Assembly: GCA_016869025.1 (NCBI GenBank)
Contig: VGFA01000002.1
Location: 124,001-188,000, forward strand
Direction: 5' to 3'
From: Armatimonadota bacterium
Lineage (GTDB): Bacteria > Sysuimicrobiota > Sysuimicrobiia > Sysuimicrobiales > Humicultoraceae
Length of the DNA: 64,000 nucleotides
Below, in pieces: positions 1-7,647 of this stretch. The position numbers were made by a program, and so were the translations under genes. The notes under the pieces were generated by a model. It did no database searches and was not told the DNA's origin. It was given only the letters and a program-made list of their open reading frames with translations. How positions within the stretch are numbered: position 1 is the stretch's first letter; each line of letters begins with the position of its first letter.

Positions 1-457
1 GATTCTCTCTTTCAAGCTGGCACCACTCGACATCCCAATCCTCCAGCAGGTCCCCTTTGTAGCGCCGGAGGGCATGGATCGCTCGGGAGAGGTGCTCCAG
101 CCCGGCTTCGGTCTGACCGGGTCGCAGCACACCTTGTCGGAACTGCTCGACATCTACGTCGCACAGATCCATGTTGAGCCCCACAGACGTGGCCGTTGCC
201 ACGAGCACATCTGTTGGAAGACCATGAGATCCCAGCACGCCCTTGAGACGCCATGCTACCGTGCTGAGATTGGCTCTGGCCCGTTCCTCTGGTAGATCCG
301 GCCAAAGGGCGCCGGCTGCGCGTGTTCTCGGGATGGTCCGCCCGCCTGCGAGTGCCAGGTAGGCGAGCAACTGCGCGGGCCTGGGTTTGAGGTCAACTGG
401 ACCTGTCTCCGAGACGACCGCGAAGCGGCCCAGGAGATGGATCTCCAGCTTCGCCAT
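1..457 (-). CDS. SARP/BTAD-type transcriptional regulator (partial)
   Basis: An open frame starts at ATG 455-457 and runs off the left edge, giving 152 codons without a stop. The N-terminus (AKLEIHLLGRFAVVS, then a segment with PRPAQLLAYLALAGG) is the OmpR-like winged helix of SARP/LAL activators. ALWPDLPEERARANLSTVAW and the following DVDVEQF... stretch lead into the bacterial transcriptional activation (BTAD) helical repeat. Such proteins bind DNA and activate nearby or distant genes; the missing C-terminus could carry an NB-ARC, TPR or adenylate-cyclase-like part, so size and partners are unknown. It is the last minus-strand gene after the two HD-domain genes, 95 bp away, and could be cotranscribed with them. 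The family call is from visible motifs; the target is unknown. Confidence 0.8.
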   Translation of the reverse strand, partial: MAKLEIHLLGRFAVVSETGPVDLKPRPAQLLAYLALAGGRTIPRTRAAGALWPDLPEERARANLSTVAWRLKGVLGSHGLPTDVLVATATSVGLNMDLCDVDVEQFRQGVLRPGQTEAGLEHLSRAIHALRRYKGDLLEDWDVEWCQLEREN

Positions 458-552
458 GAGTCACCACCCTGCGATACCCGAATCCGTGGGTCGCCATACA
501 GGCGCTGCTGGTTCAGACCGTGTGAGGTAGGGTGCGATGCGCGGCGTGATGT

Positions 553-1791
553 CTACAGGAGAGCCGCTACCCGCCGCAGCGCGTCCACAGCGGCCCGGTC
601 GAACTGCGTTCCGGCGTTCTGCTGCAGTATGGCGACGGCCGCGGCGCGGCCGACGCCCTTCCGATACGGCCTGTCTGTCGTCAGCGCGTCAAGTGCATCG
701 GCGACAAGGATGATCCGGGAGCCCACCGGGATCTGCTCTCCTATCAGCCCGTCGGGATACCCGGCTCCGTCCCATCGCTCGTGATGGTGGCGCACCATCT
801 CTGCCGACTCGCCGAGGATGTCCAGGGGCTCGATGATGTTCGCGCTCACGGATGAATGATGCATCATGGTGACGTGCTCGTCGGGCGTGAGCTTCCCCGG
901 CTTCCGGATGATGCGCCCACTGACACCGATCTTGCCGATGTCGTGCATGAGCGCACCAATCCGGATGCGCTCAACCTCGGCCTCCGGCAGATCCATCTCC
1001 CTCGCGATGCGGACCGCATACCGCGCCACGTTCTGGGAGTGGTTTGACGTGTATGGATCCTTCAGGTCAACGGCCTGCGCCATCATCTGCAGGCTGGTGA
1101 GAAGAACTCCGCCCTGGTCTCCCAGGAGCTTCCACGGATAGTAGGCCTCTATGAGAACGACCGAGGCGATGCCCATGACGACCAGGCCGAAGCTCGCCTG
1201 GATGTAGCTCAGGAAGATGGCCGCTACAGACAGCGACGCCACGTGCGTCCACCCATTCCGGATCAGGTGTCGAAGGACCGACCTGAACCGCATGCCTTCC
1301 CTGAGGTTGAGGTCGAGCGCTTGATGTGGGATCTGCACGCACCAGAAGGTGAACATGCTGCCGACACGAGCAGTTAGTTCGACCATCTCGAAGCTTCCCC
1401 ATTGCTGCCCCAACCCCAATCCGAGGCCTGCGTACGCCAGGTACCCGGCCCAGAGGCCGATTGCCTCTCCCCCGGACTGAGACAGGGCGTCGCCCACCGG
1501 GAGCCGTCGCGCAGGAATCGTTACCAGGAGGATGGGCAGAAGTCCGGCAAGCATGAGAAGGGCCGGTCCACCTATCCAAAGTCCCACAAAGGCCGCGACC
1601 GGTCTCAGCGTGAACACGCCCTGCGGGCCGAGCCGCACTGCGAGCCACTCACCGACACCCGCCATAAGAACGAGAACGATCACGGGCAGGATGTTGTACC
1701 GGTGAACCGTTGAAAGACCGAGGCCCAGAGAGAAGGCCGCGATCAGCACCAGCAATGGCCTGAAACCCATCAGTCGGCCGATGGCCCTCAT
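553..1791 (-). CDS. Membrane HD-GYP domain phosphohydrolase
   Basis: The protein is 412 residues. The N-terminal half (about 1-230) is strongly hydrophobic with about six predicted membrane segments, which would act as a membrane sensor. The C-terminal half is an HD-GYP domain with HDIGK at 283-287 and HHHERWDGAGYP at 335-346. HD-GYP enzymes hydrolyse cyclic-di-GMP (or related cyclic dinucleotides) with a di- or tri-metal centre, and the ligand residues visible here are intact, so activity is plausible. The start ATG overlaps the stop of the upstream HD gene by 4 bp (ATGA), a sign of translational coupling. No GGDEF or receiver domain is present. The signal sensed is unknown. Confidence 0.85.
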   Translation of the reverse strand: MRAIGRLMGFRPLLVLIAAFSLGLGLSTVHRYNILPVIVLVLMAGVGEWLAVRLGPQGVFTLRPVAAFVGLWIGGPALLMLAGLLPILLVTIPARRLPVGDALSQSGGEAIGLWAGYLAYAGLGLGLGQQWGSFEMVELTARVGSMFTFWCVQIPHQALDLNLREGMRFRSVLRHLIRNGWTHVASLSVAAIFLSYIQASFGLVVMGIASVVLIEAYYPWKLLGDQGGVLLTSLQMMAQAVDLKDPYTSNHSQNVARYAVRIAREMDLPEAEVERIRIGALMHDIGKIGVSGRIIRKPGKLTPDEHVTMMHHSSVSANIIEPLDILGESAEMVRHHHERWDGAGYPDGLIGEQIPVGSRIILVADALDALTTDRPYRKGVGRAAAVAILQQNAGTQFDRAAVDALRRVAALL

Positions 1792-3092
1792 CTGGCCGGT
1801 ATCTCCCCAAGCCGTGGCACTTCCTGCTTCGACTGGTCGCCAACTCCTATGTCGCTAACGGGGAAAAGGCCCCTCTCGACGAGCCTGCCGAAGGCGTCTG
1901 CAACCTCCGGGTCAAAGGCGCCCCCCTTCTCTCTCTCGACACTCAGCGCTATCGCGTCCAGGGAGGCATCTCCCGCAAACGGAAAGATCCCGGACGCCAT
2001 GCTGTCCACCGCCTCTGCCAGGGCGATGATCCTGGCGCCCAGGGGAATCGCTTCGCCCTGCAGGCCCCTGGGGTATCCTGCGCCGTCGAACCTCTCGTGG
2101 TGGCACAGGATCATCGTGGCTATCTCCCTGCGGGGCAGCTCTCGCGCCAGCTCTGCGCCGATCAGCACGTGGTCCCGCAGGCCGTCGGCGTCCTCAGGGA
2201 CCAGAACAGGCCGGTCCAGCAACTCGTCCTTGCCGATCATGCCCACGTCGTGCATGAGGGCCGCGAACTGGACCGACTCCACCGTGGCCTCGCTCAACCG
2301 CATCTCGCGCGCTATCGAAACGGCCAGTTCGGCCACCCGCCTGGCGTGGCCCCTGCTGAGAGGGAAGTTCACGTCCGTTGCCACAACCAGGCCGTCCACG
2401 ATCTGCGCGTATAGATGGCGGCGCTTGATGTAGAGCCGAAGGGCCAGCCACTGAAGAGGCAGCAGCATCAGGTAGAGAAGAACAGCGGCGGGGTTTACAT
2501 TGGCATAGAGAATCGCCAGGAGAATCGCAGTGGGAATGCTAAGAAGGTTCGGCCAGAAGAGATCGCGCGTGTTGCCAAACCACGTGCTGAGGAAAGGCGT
2601 CCCTCTCCACCTGCTCACGCCATATGCTACGAAGAAGTTGTTAGCAACTTGGCTTGCCAGTGGGGCGAACGCCAGCGCCGGCCAGGCCGACGTCAATTCA
2701 ATCTCCGCGGGCACGCCGCCGAGAAGCGCAAAGACATATGATCCCGCGGCAACACTGAGCGCGATCTGGGAGCCGTTGAAGAGCGCGCGCCAGGGAACCC
2801 ATCCCCTCGCCAAAGCGAAGGCTATGGTTCTTCCGGCTCCTACAACAAGAACCGCGGTCGGGGGGCTAAGCAGGTAGATCACGAGGTAGGAAAGGACCGT
2901 GCTGGGGGTGACGGAACCCCCACGAGGGTCCGGAATGCGGATTGAGTAGGTAACGATTGTCAGACCGAAAAACAGGAGCAGCCGCGGCCACTCGTGCCAG
3001 GGAATCGCGTCCGCAAGCAGGACCACCACTGCCGTGGCCGAGGCAACTACCATCGGCACGAAGAGCCGGACCTCTCGGGTTATCGTCTGCAT
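1788..3092 (-). CDS. Membrane HD-GYP-like protein with altered HDxGK motif
   Basis: The protein is 434 residues, with about seven hydrophobic segments in residues 10-225 and a C-terminal HD-GYP-like domain. The second signature HHERFDGAGYP (331-341) is intact. The first reads HDVGM (281-285), with Met where HD-GYP proteins normally have Lys after HDxG. The metal-binding His-Asp pair is kept, so metal binding may survive, but the Lys substitution could lower or abolish hydrolysis. It is paired with the canonical HD-GYP gene just downstream through a 4-bp overlap. The two resemble a tandem duplication that diverged, possibly one enzymatic and one sensory subunit (inference). No clear Shine-Dalgarno precedes the ATG. 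Confidence 0.8.
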   Translation of the reverse strand: MQTITREVRLFVPMVVASATAVVVLLADAIPWHEWPRLLLFFGLTIVTYSIRIPDPRGGSVTPSTVLSYLVIYLLSPPTAVLVVGAGRTIAFALARGWVPWRALFNGSQIALSVAAGSYVFALLGGVPAEIELTSAWPALAFAPLASQVANNFFVAYGVSRWRGTPFLSTWFGNTRDLFWPNLLSIPTAILLAILYANVNPAAVLLYLMLLPLQWLALRLYIKRRHLYAQIVDGLVVATDVNFPLSRGHARRVAELAVSIAREMRLSEATVESVQFAALMHDVGMIGKDELLDRPVLVPEDADGLRDHVLIGAELARELPRREIATMILCHHERFDGAGYPRGLQGEAIPLGARIIALAEAVDSMASGIFPFAGDASLDAIALSVEREKGGAFDPEVADAFGRLVERGLFPVSDIGVGDQSKQEVPRLGEIPAR

Positions 3093-3392
3093 GAAATCCG
3101 GGAAATGAAGAACCAGACCGACAGACTACAGTTCTCTCTCGCCGCCGAGCAATAGCCCTCGAGCAATCGCGTTGCCGATCGCACGAACGACCTTCACCTG
3201 GTCTCCTAAGAAGCACTGCTGCACCGCGCTCTGCTGCCTTCGGAGAATGACAGGTGGCCCTCTGCCTGCAGTCCGCAAGGCGTCCCTGAGGGCTTCGTAT
3301 TCACTTTGCGACGTGGAGTGTCGCGCTTGCTATGCTGTCGGTCCGGTAAACGCTCTTATTCGCCTCCTTCCCTGGTTTTCCTTCTGCCCCGT
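3093..3392. other. Intergenic gap, no supported gene
   Basis: This gap lies between the MFS gene and the HD gene, both on the minus strand. A minus-strand frame of about 60 codons ending near 3127 is open but has no ATG or GTG near its 5' end and its composition is not convincingly coding. No hairpin with a T-run, tRNA or clear promoter pair was recognised. Confidence 0.4.
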
Positions 3393-4970
3393 CTAGGAAG
3401 CCGGCCCTGACCCCCGGCGCTCCCGCTCCTCCATCATTGGCTTCAGATGCTGTGCGGCGGCGCGCACCAGGCCGGCCCCACCGATGGCCCCGGCAACGGC
3501 GGCCGCGATCCCCAGCGCCTGGACGGGCATGGTGACCAGCAGCGCCACCCACCCCACGCCGACTATGAGCAGAGACGCGGCGTTCAGCCACCGCTGCTCC
3601 GCGACCACGAACTCGGAGTCGGTGTGGGCTTCGAGGTAGTGCACGACGAGTCCGGGGGGGGCCGGCGGTGCGGGCCGGCGGACGACGACGCCTTCCTCTG
3701 GAGGCGGCGCTGTCGGGGACCGATACCGCCACAGCTCCGGGAACTTGATGGTGGCCGCCAGGGTGCCTACAAAGGAGACACCGGCCATCATCAGGATCGC
3801 CGGCCTCACGCCGATCACATCCGCCAGCCACCCAAACCCCAGGAGGGCTATTACCCGTATGAGCGCCACCATGACCTGCCGCGTGGTGATCACGCGTCCG
3901 ATCTTGTCTGGTGGCGTGTGCTCCATCAAGATGGTCGAGACGTTCACGAAGAGCAGCATGTTGGCGAAGCCGACCCAGAACCCGGTCACCACGAGCACCC
4001 CGTAGTTGGGGCTCAGTCCCATCACGCCTGCGGCCGCCGCCCACAGTAGATAAGCGAACACGATCGCGTGGCCTTTGGGAAACCGGCCGCCGTACCAGCC
4101 CAGCAGCAGTGACGATCCGATGAAGCCGACCCCCCAGATGCTTTGGAACCAGCCGAACTGGTCGTCGGTGATGCCGAGCACGCCCTTGGCCAGCGGTGTC
4201 TGAAGCGAATTCAATCCGGCGACCCAGAACCCGGCCAGGAGAAACCCCAGCAGGGCAACCTGCACCCGGTCTCCCCGGATGTACCTCAGGCCCTCCCGGA
4301 TGGACCGCAGCGTTCCCGGGCGGGCTGCGGTCCGCGCATCGCTCGCACTCGGCTCCTGCCTCGGGAGTGACAGCCCCGAGACGAACAGGGCTGACACGAG
4401 GTAGCTGACCGCATCTATGTACATGGCCGAAGCGTACCCGAACTTTGCCACCACCAGCCCGGCCAGCGCAGGCCCGAATACCTCTGTGCTCGAGTCCATG
4501 GAGGCAAAGAAGGCGTTCGCCTGCAGCAACCGCGGCCTGGGCACGGACTGAGGGATCGCGGCGAACATCGCCGGCCTGAAGAACGCCGACGCCGATGAGA
4601 TGAGAAACAGGTCAAGGTACACCCACGCGATTCCCTGCTGCATGAGCCACGGAATGGCGGCGACAAGGCCGGCGCGCACCAGATCGGCCGCGATCAGTAT
4701 CCTGCGGCGGTCGAGACGATCAACCACCGTTCCGGCATAGAACCCGACCAGTGCCGGCGCGACCATCAGCGCGGTGATCGCGTAGGAGACAGAGAGAGCC
4801 GACCCTGTCTGCGCGTACACCCAGAGGGAAATGGCCACCCAGTGGAACCGGTCTCCCACCTGGGAGATGAGCTGACCGCTCCACAGCAGCCCGTAGTTAC
4901 GGTGGCGCATGAGCGCCAGGAACCCGCCCCGGGACTCCTCGCTGCTAGGGGGTGTCGTGGCCCTGGACAC
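3393..4970 (-). CDS. Major facilitator superfamily exporter (MFS_3/EntS-like)
   Basis: The protein is 525 residues and starts at GTG 4968-4970. An N-terminal MRHRNYGLLWSGQLISQVGD segment and the loop AGTVVDRLDRRRILIAADLVRAG (motif A-like, between the second and third helices) mark it as an MFS_3/EntS/tetracycline-type proton-driven exporter of the inner membrane. About twelve helices fill residues 30-430. The last 100 residues add a Pro-rich linker and two further hydrophobic segments, longer than the usual 400-430 residue family size; their role is unknown. It is divergent from the muramidase gene (103 bp gap). The substrate cannot be deduced. Confidence 0.8.
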   Translation of the reverse strand: MSRATTPPSSEESRGGFLALMRHRNYGLLWSGQLISQVGDRFHWVAISLWVYAQTGSALSVSYAITALMVAPALVGFYAGTVVDRLDRRRILIAADLVRAGLVAAIPWLMQQGIAWVYLDLFLISSASAFFRPAMFAAIPQSVPRPRLLQANAFFASMDSSTEVFGPALAGLVVAKFGYASAMYIDAVSYLVSALFVSGLSLPRQEPSASDARTAARPGTLRSIREGLRYIRGDRVQVALLGFLLAGFWVAGLNSLQTPLAKGVLGITDDQFGWFQSIWGVGFIGSSLLLGWYGGRFPKGHAIVFAYLLWAAAAGVMGLSPNYGVLVVTGFWVGFANMLLFVNVSTILMEHTPPDKIGRVITTRQVMVALIRVIALLGFGWLADVIGVRPAILMMAGVSFVGTLAATIKFPELWRYRSPTAPPPEEGVVVRRPAPPAPPGLVVHYLEAHTDSEFVVAEQRWLNAASLLIVGVGWVALLVTMPVQALGIAAAVAGAIGGAGLVRAAAQHLKPMMEERERRGSGPAS

Positions 4971-5073
4971 AGGTCCGCCTCAGAGGTGGCGGACTGCCGG
5001 CCCAGCCCACCGGTGTATCGAATCGCGGGGCCGCCAAGGAATCGGCGCCCCGGACCCGAATTCTAGGACGACC

Positions 5074-6288
5074 ATGCGAGAACACGCGGCCGTCCTCTTG
5101 ATCTTGCTGCTCCTACTGGTCGCTCCCTCTTACACCGGGCACACCGAAGCGCAGCCGGCAGGCCTGACGCGGCCCGGCGTGGATGTTCTCCTGGACACGC
5201 CGGGGCTCCTGCAGGGACGCCGCATCGGGCTGGTAACGCACGCCGCCGGCCTGACAAGCAGCGGGGAGTCCACCTCGAACGCGCTCCTGCGGGACCCGCG
5301 GTTTACGGTCAGCGCCCTGTTCGCCCCGGAGCATGGGGTCTCCGGAACGATCCCGGCCGGCCACTCGGTTCCGGATCTTGCCGGCCGTGTGCCGGTCTAC
5401 AGTCTCTACAACGCGACGCGCCGGCCCACGCCCGAGATGATGGCAGGCGTGGATACCTTCGTGATTGATCTTCAAGACGTCGGCGCGCGGGCCTACACCT
5501 ACGCCTCCACGATGGCGTTAGTGTTGCAGGCGGCGCGTGAAGCGGGCAAACCCGTTGTGGTCCTCGACCGGCCCAACCCGCAGGGAGGCCTGCAACTCGA
5601 TGGGCCGGTGCTGGAACCCGCCTACAGGTCGTTCATTGGCATGTATCCGATACCGCTGGTGCACGGCATGACGATGGGGGAGCTGGCCCAGCTCTTCAAC
5701 TGGATGTTCGAGATCAACGCGCAGCTCACCGTGGTGCCGATGCAGGGCTGGTCGCGCCGCACGGTCTGGGGAGAGACCGGCCTGCCTTGGGTGCGGCCGT
5801 CGCCCAATATCCCGACGATGACAACCCCGTTCTACTACGCTGCCACGGGCGTTCTGGACGGAACGAACCTCTCCGCCGGCATCGGCACTCCACACCCGTT
5901 TGAGGTCGTGATCAGCCCCTGGCTGCACGCCGGGCGGCTGGCATCGCGGTTGAACGCCGTCGGACTGAGCGGCGTGGCGTTTGAGCCGTACGAGTTCGTG
6001 CGGGGAGAGAGTACGCTGCGCGGGGTCCGCCTAGTGCTGACCGATCCGCTCCGCTTCAAGCCGGCGACCACCGCGGTCCACATCCTCTACGAGATCAGGC
6101 GGCTCCACGGCCCGACACTGCAGTTCGTCCCGCGGGGCGGCAGGTACATGTTCGACTTCGTGTGGGGAACCAGCAGCGTGCGCAAGGCCATCCTGCGGGG
6201 CGCTCCGGCGACGGCGATCGCAGCGCGATGGGAGCCGCATTTGCGGCGGTTCCAGATGCTGCGGAGTCCGTACCTGATCTATCCGTAG
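5074..6288 (+). CDS. namZ: Exo-beta-N-acetylmuramidase NamZ-like (DUF1343)
   Basis: The protein is 404 residues from ATG 5074. An upstream in-frame start at 4909 is rejected because it would put 55 low-complexity residues before a clear signal peptide (MREHAAVLLILLLLLVAPS). Family landmarks are FAPEHGVSG, IDLQDVGARAYTYASTM, VVLDRPNPQGG and SPNIPTMTTPFYY, all typical of the DUF1343 family whose Bacillus member NamZ releases terminal MurNAc from peptidoglycan fragments. It would act outside the cytoplasmic membrane in wall turnover or muropeptide recycling. No other MurNAc recycling gene is adjacent, so the pathway link is inferred from family only. It is transcribed alone, divergent from the MFS gene. 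Confidence 0.85.
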   Translation: MREHAAVLLILLLLLVAPSYTGHTEAQPAGLTRPGVDVLLDTPGLLQGRRIGLVTHAAGLTSSGESTSNALLRDPRFTVSALFAPEHGVSGTIPAGHSVPDLAGRVPVYSLYNATRRPTPEMMAGVDTFVIDLQDVGARAYTYASTMALVLQAAREAGKPVVVLDRPNPQGGLQLDGPVLEPAYRSFIGMYPIPLVHGMTMGELAQLFNWMFEINAQLTVVPMQGWSRRTVWGETGLPWVRPSPNIPTMTTPFYYAATGVLDGTNLSAGIGTPHPFEVVISPWLHAGRLASRLNAVGLSGVAFEPYEFVRGESTLRGVRLVLTDPLRFKPATTAVHILYEIRRLHGPTLQFVPRGGRYMFDFVWGTSSVRKAILRGAPATAIAARWEPHLRRFQMLRSPYLIYP

Positions 6289-6331
6289 TCGCCACGGACG
6301 TGTCCCCGCGGCCGGGGGAACCGATAATCAG

Positions 6332-6698
6332 GGGAGCAGGCCTGTAAGCCGGGTTCTGTGCGCCGGGGTACCTCGCGGTGCCTCGGCGCGGCTGTCATCT
6401 CTCTGGGATCACCGGTTGCCCGGGACCTCGAGCGGCCTACCCGGGGATCAGCGGGCCGCCTCATCTCCCCCTATCTGGCCTTGCTCCGGGTGGGGTTTGC
6501 CTGGCCGGCCTGTCACCAGGCCGCCGGCGGGCTCTTGCCCCGCCGTTTCACCCTTACCCGACGGACGTAGCCGTCAGGCGGTATGTTTCTGTGGCACTCT
6601 CCCTGGGGTCGCCCCCGCCGGGGATTACCCGGCACCCTGCCCTGCGGAGCCCGGACTTTCCTCGACGCTCACGCGCCGCGACCGCCCGGCCTGCTCCC
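6332..6698 (-). ncRNA. rnpB: RNase P RNA (bacterial type A)
   Basis: The catalytic RNA that trims tRNA 5' ends. On the minus strand it opens with GGGAGCAGGCC and ends with GGCCTGCTCCC, which pair as helix P1. Conserved core elements are present in order: GAGGAAAGTCCGGGCTCC and a CAGGGCAGGGTGCC stretch near the 5' end, CACAGAAACATACCGCC, GGGTAAGGGTGAAACGG, AGGCAAACCCCACC, and ACAGAACCCGGCTTAC near the 3' end. Length is about 367 nt, normal for type A. The promoter at 6705-6734 would start transcription at about 6698, exactly the predicted 5' end. Confidence 0.96.
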
Positions 6699-6704
6699 GG
6701 CTTG

Positions 6705-6734
6705 ATCGTAGCACCGGTCCTGGGAGGGGGTCAA
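6705..6734 (-). promoter_or_regulatory. Sigma70-type promoter of rnpB
   Basis: TTGACC (6729-6734), an 18-bp spacer and TACGAT (6705-6710). The expected +1, about seven bases after the -10 box, coincides with the first base of RNase P RNA helix P1. This supports both the promoter and the RNA boundary. Confidence 0.8.
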
Positions 6735-6738
6735 ACCG

Positions 6739-7620
6739 CTACTTGCTCAGCAACTCCCGAATGAACCGCATGAACTCAAGCGCATAGTCCGGCTCGCTTA
6801 CGCCGAAGACGCGCTCGAAGGAGGCCCAGCGCCCTTCGGTGCGGGCAGAGAGGCAGTAGGCGTCCAGCGATTCGCGTCCGCCGCCTCGCTCGATGAGCCG
6901 CTCGACAGCCAGGAGCGATGCGCCGTAGGTCGCTGAGGGGCCCCTGGCCTGCGCCAGCCGCGCCCATTCCTTGCGATCCAGCTGGACAAGGGTGGGAAAC
7001 AGCGTGCGGTCGAATGCGGCGCGCATGACCGCGATCCGCTCGGCGCGCTGCTGTGCGTACGGCCGCAGCCCTTCCAGATTGACTGCTCTCAGGCCGGCCC
7101 ACTCTGCCCAGCCCTCCGTGACCCACGAAGGGACCACCGCGGGACACCACTTGACCGCTCCCTGAGCGACGTGCGCGAGCTCGTGTGTCACGTGGCGGAG
7201 GATGGTGGCGCGATCCGGTCCGGACCGTCCGAATCCGTCCAGGCGGGTGACCACGAAGTTGCCGGTCCGGTGCCTGATGACGCGCCCCGTGGCCCATAGC
7301 ATGGGCTCCGCCTGCTCCCGCGTCAGACCAAGTTGCGCAACATACCACTCGAGGAGCGCGGGCTTGTCGGCGACGAGCACGTAGCGGACGGGAACGCCCG
7401 CCAGCCCCAGGCCCAGATGGCTGTCCATCAAAGGAAGCGCGGCCGCGACCGCTTCCCGAAACTGTAGGGCGATCGCCCTGTGGACACCCTGCCCTACGTC
7501 GAAGAAGACCTGCCCCTGGGCGAAGAGGGCCGGAGGGAGGGCCAGGGCCGCGCACAGCGCGAGGGCGGTGAGCGCCCAGGGCAGGCGCCGCGTCCGGCCA
7601 GAACCAACCGGGTCTGTCAC
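6739..7620 (-). CDS. Secreted peptidase MA-like zinc metallohydrolase
   Basis: The protein is 293 residues from GTG 7618-7620. An N-terminal hydrophobic segment (residues 15-35, ending AQG) looks like a signal peptide or signal anchor. HELAH at 146-150 and Glu169 in the following TEGWAEW give the gluzincin pattern HEXXH-18-E, as in the peptidase MA-like family (PF13485). It should be a zinc-dependent hydrolase acting outside the membrane; the substrate is unknown. It lies 27 bp after the RNase H fusion gene on the same strand and may be read with it. The catalytic residues look intact. Confidence 0.75.
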   Translation of the reverse strand: MTDPVGSGRTRRLPWALTALALCAALALPPALFAQGQVFFDVGQGVHRAIALQFREAVAAALPLMDSHLGLGLAGVPVRYVLVADKPALLEWYVAQLGLTREQAEPMLWATGRVIRHRTGNFVVTRLDGFGRSGPDRATILRHVTHELAHVAQGAVKWCPAVVPSWVTEGWAEWAGLRAVNLEGLRPYAQQRAERIAVMRAAFDRTLFPTLVQLDRKEWARLAQARGPSATYGASLLAVERLIERGGGRESLDAYCLSARTEGRWASFERVFGVSEPDYALEFMRFIRELLSK

Positions 7621-7647
7621 GCGTCGGTCCCCAATAGCGCGGCGCGC

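Noticed and set aside
3127-3306. Minus-strand open frame of about 60 codons in the MFS-HD gap
   Set aside because: No ATG or GTG near its 5' end, no ribosome site and mixed codon composition; open frames of this size are common by chance in GC-rich DNA.
6339-6787. Overlapping plus-strand frames over 6.36-6.79 kb
   Set aside because: The region is RNase P RNA on the minus strand; the frames are Pro/Arg/Gly-rich shadows.
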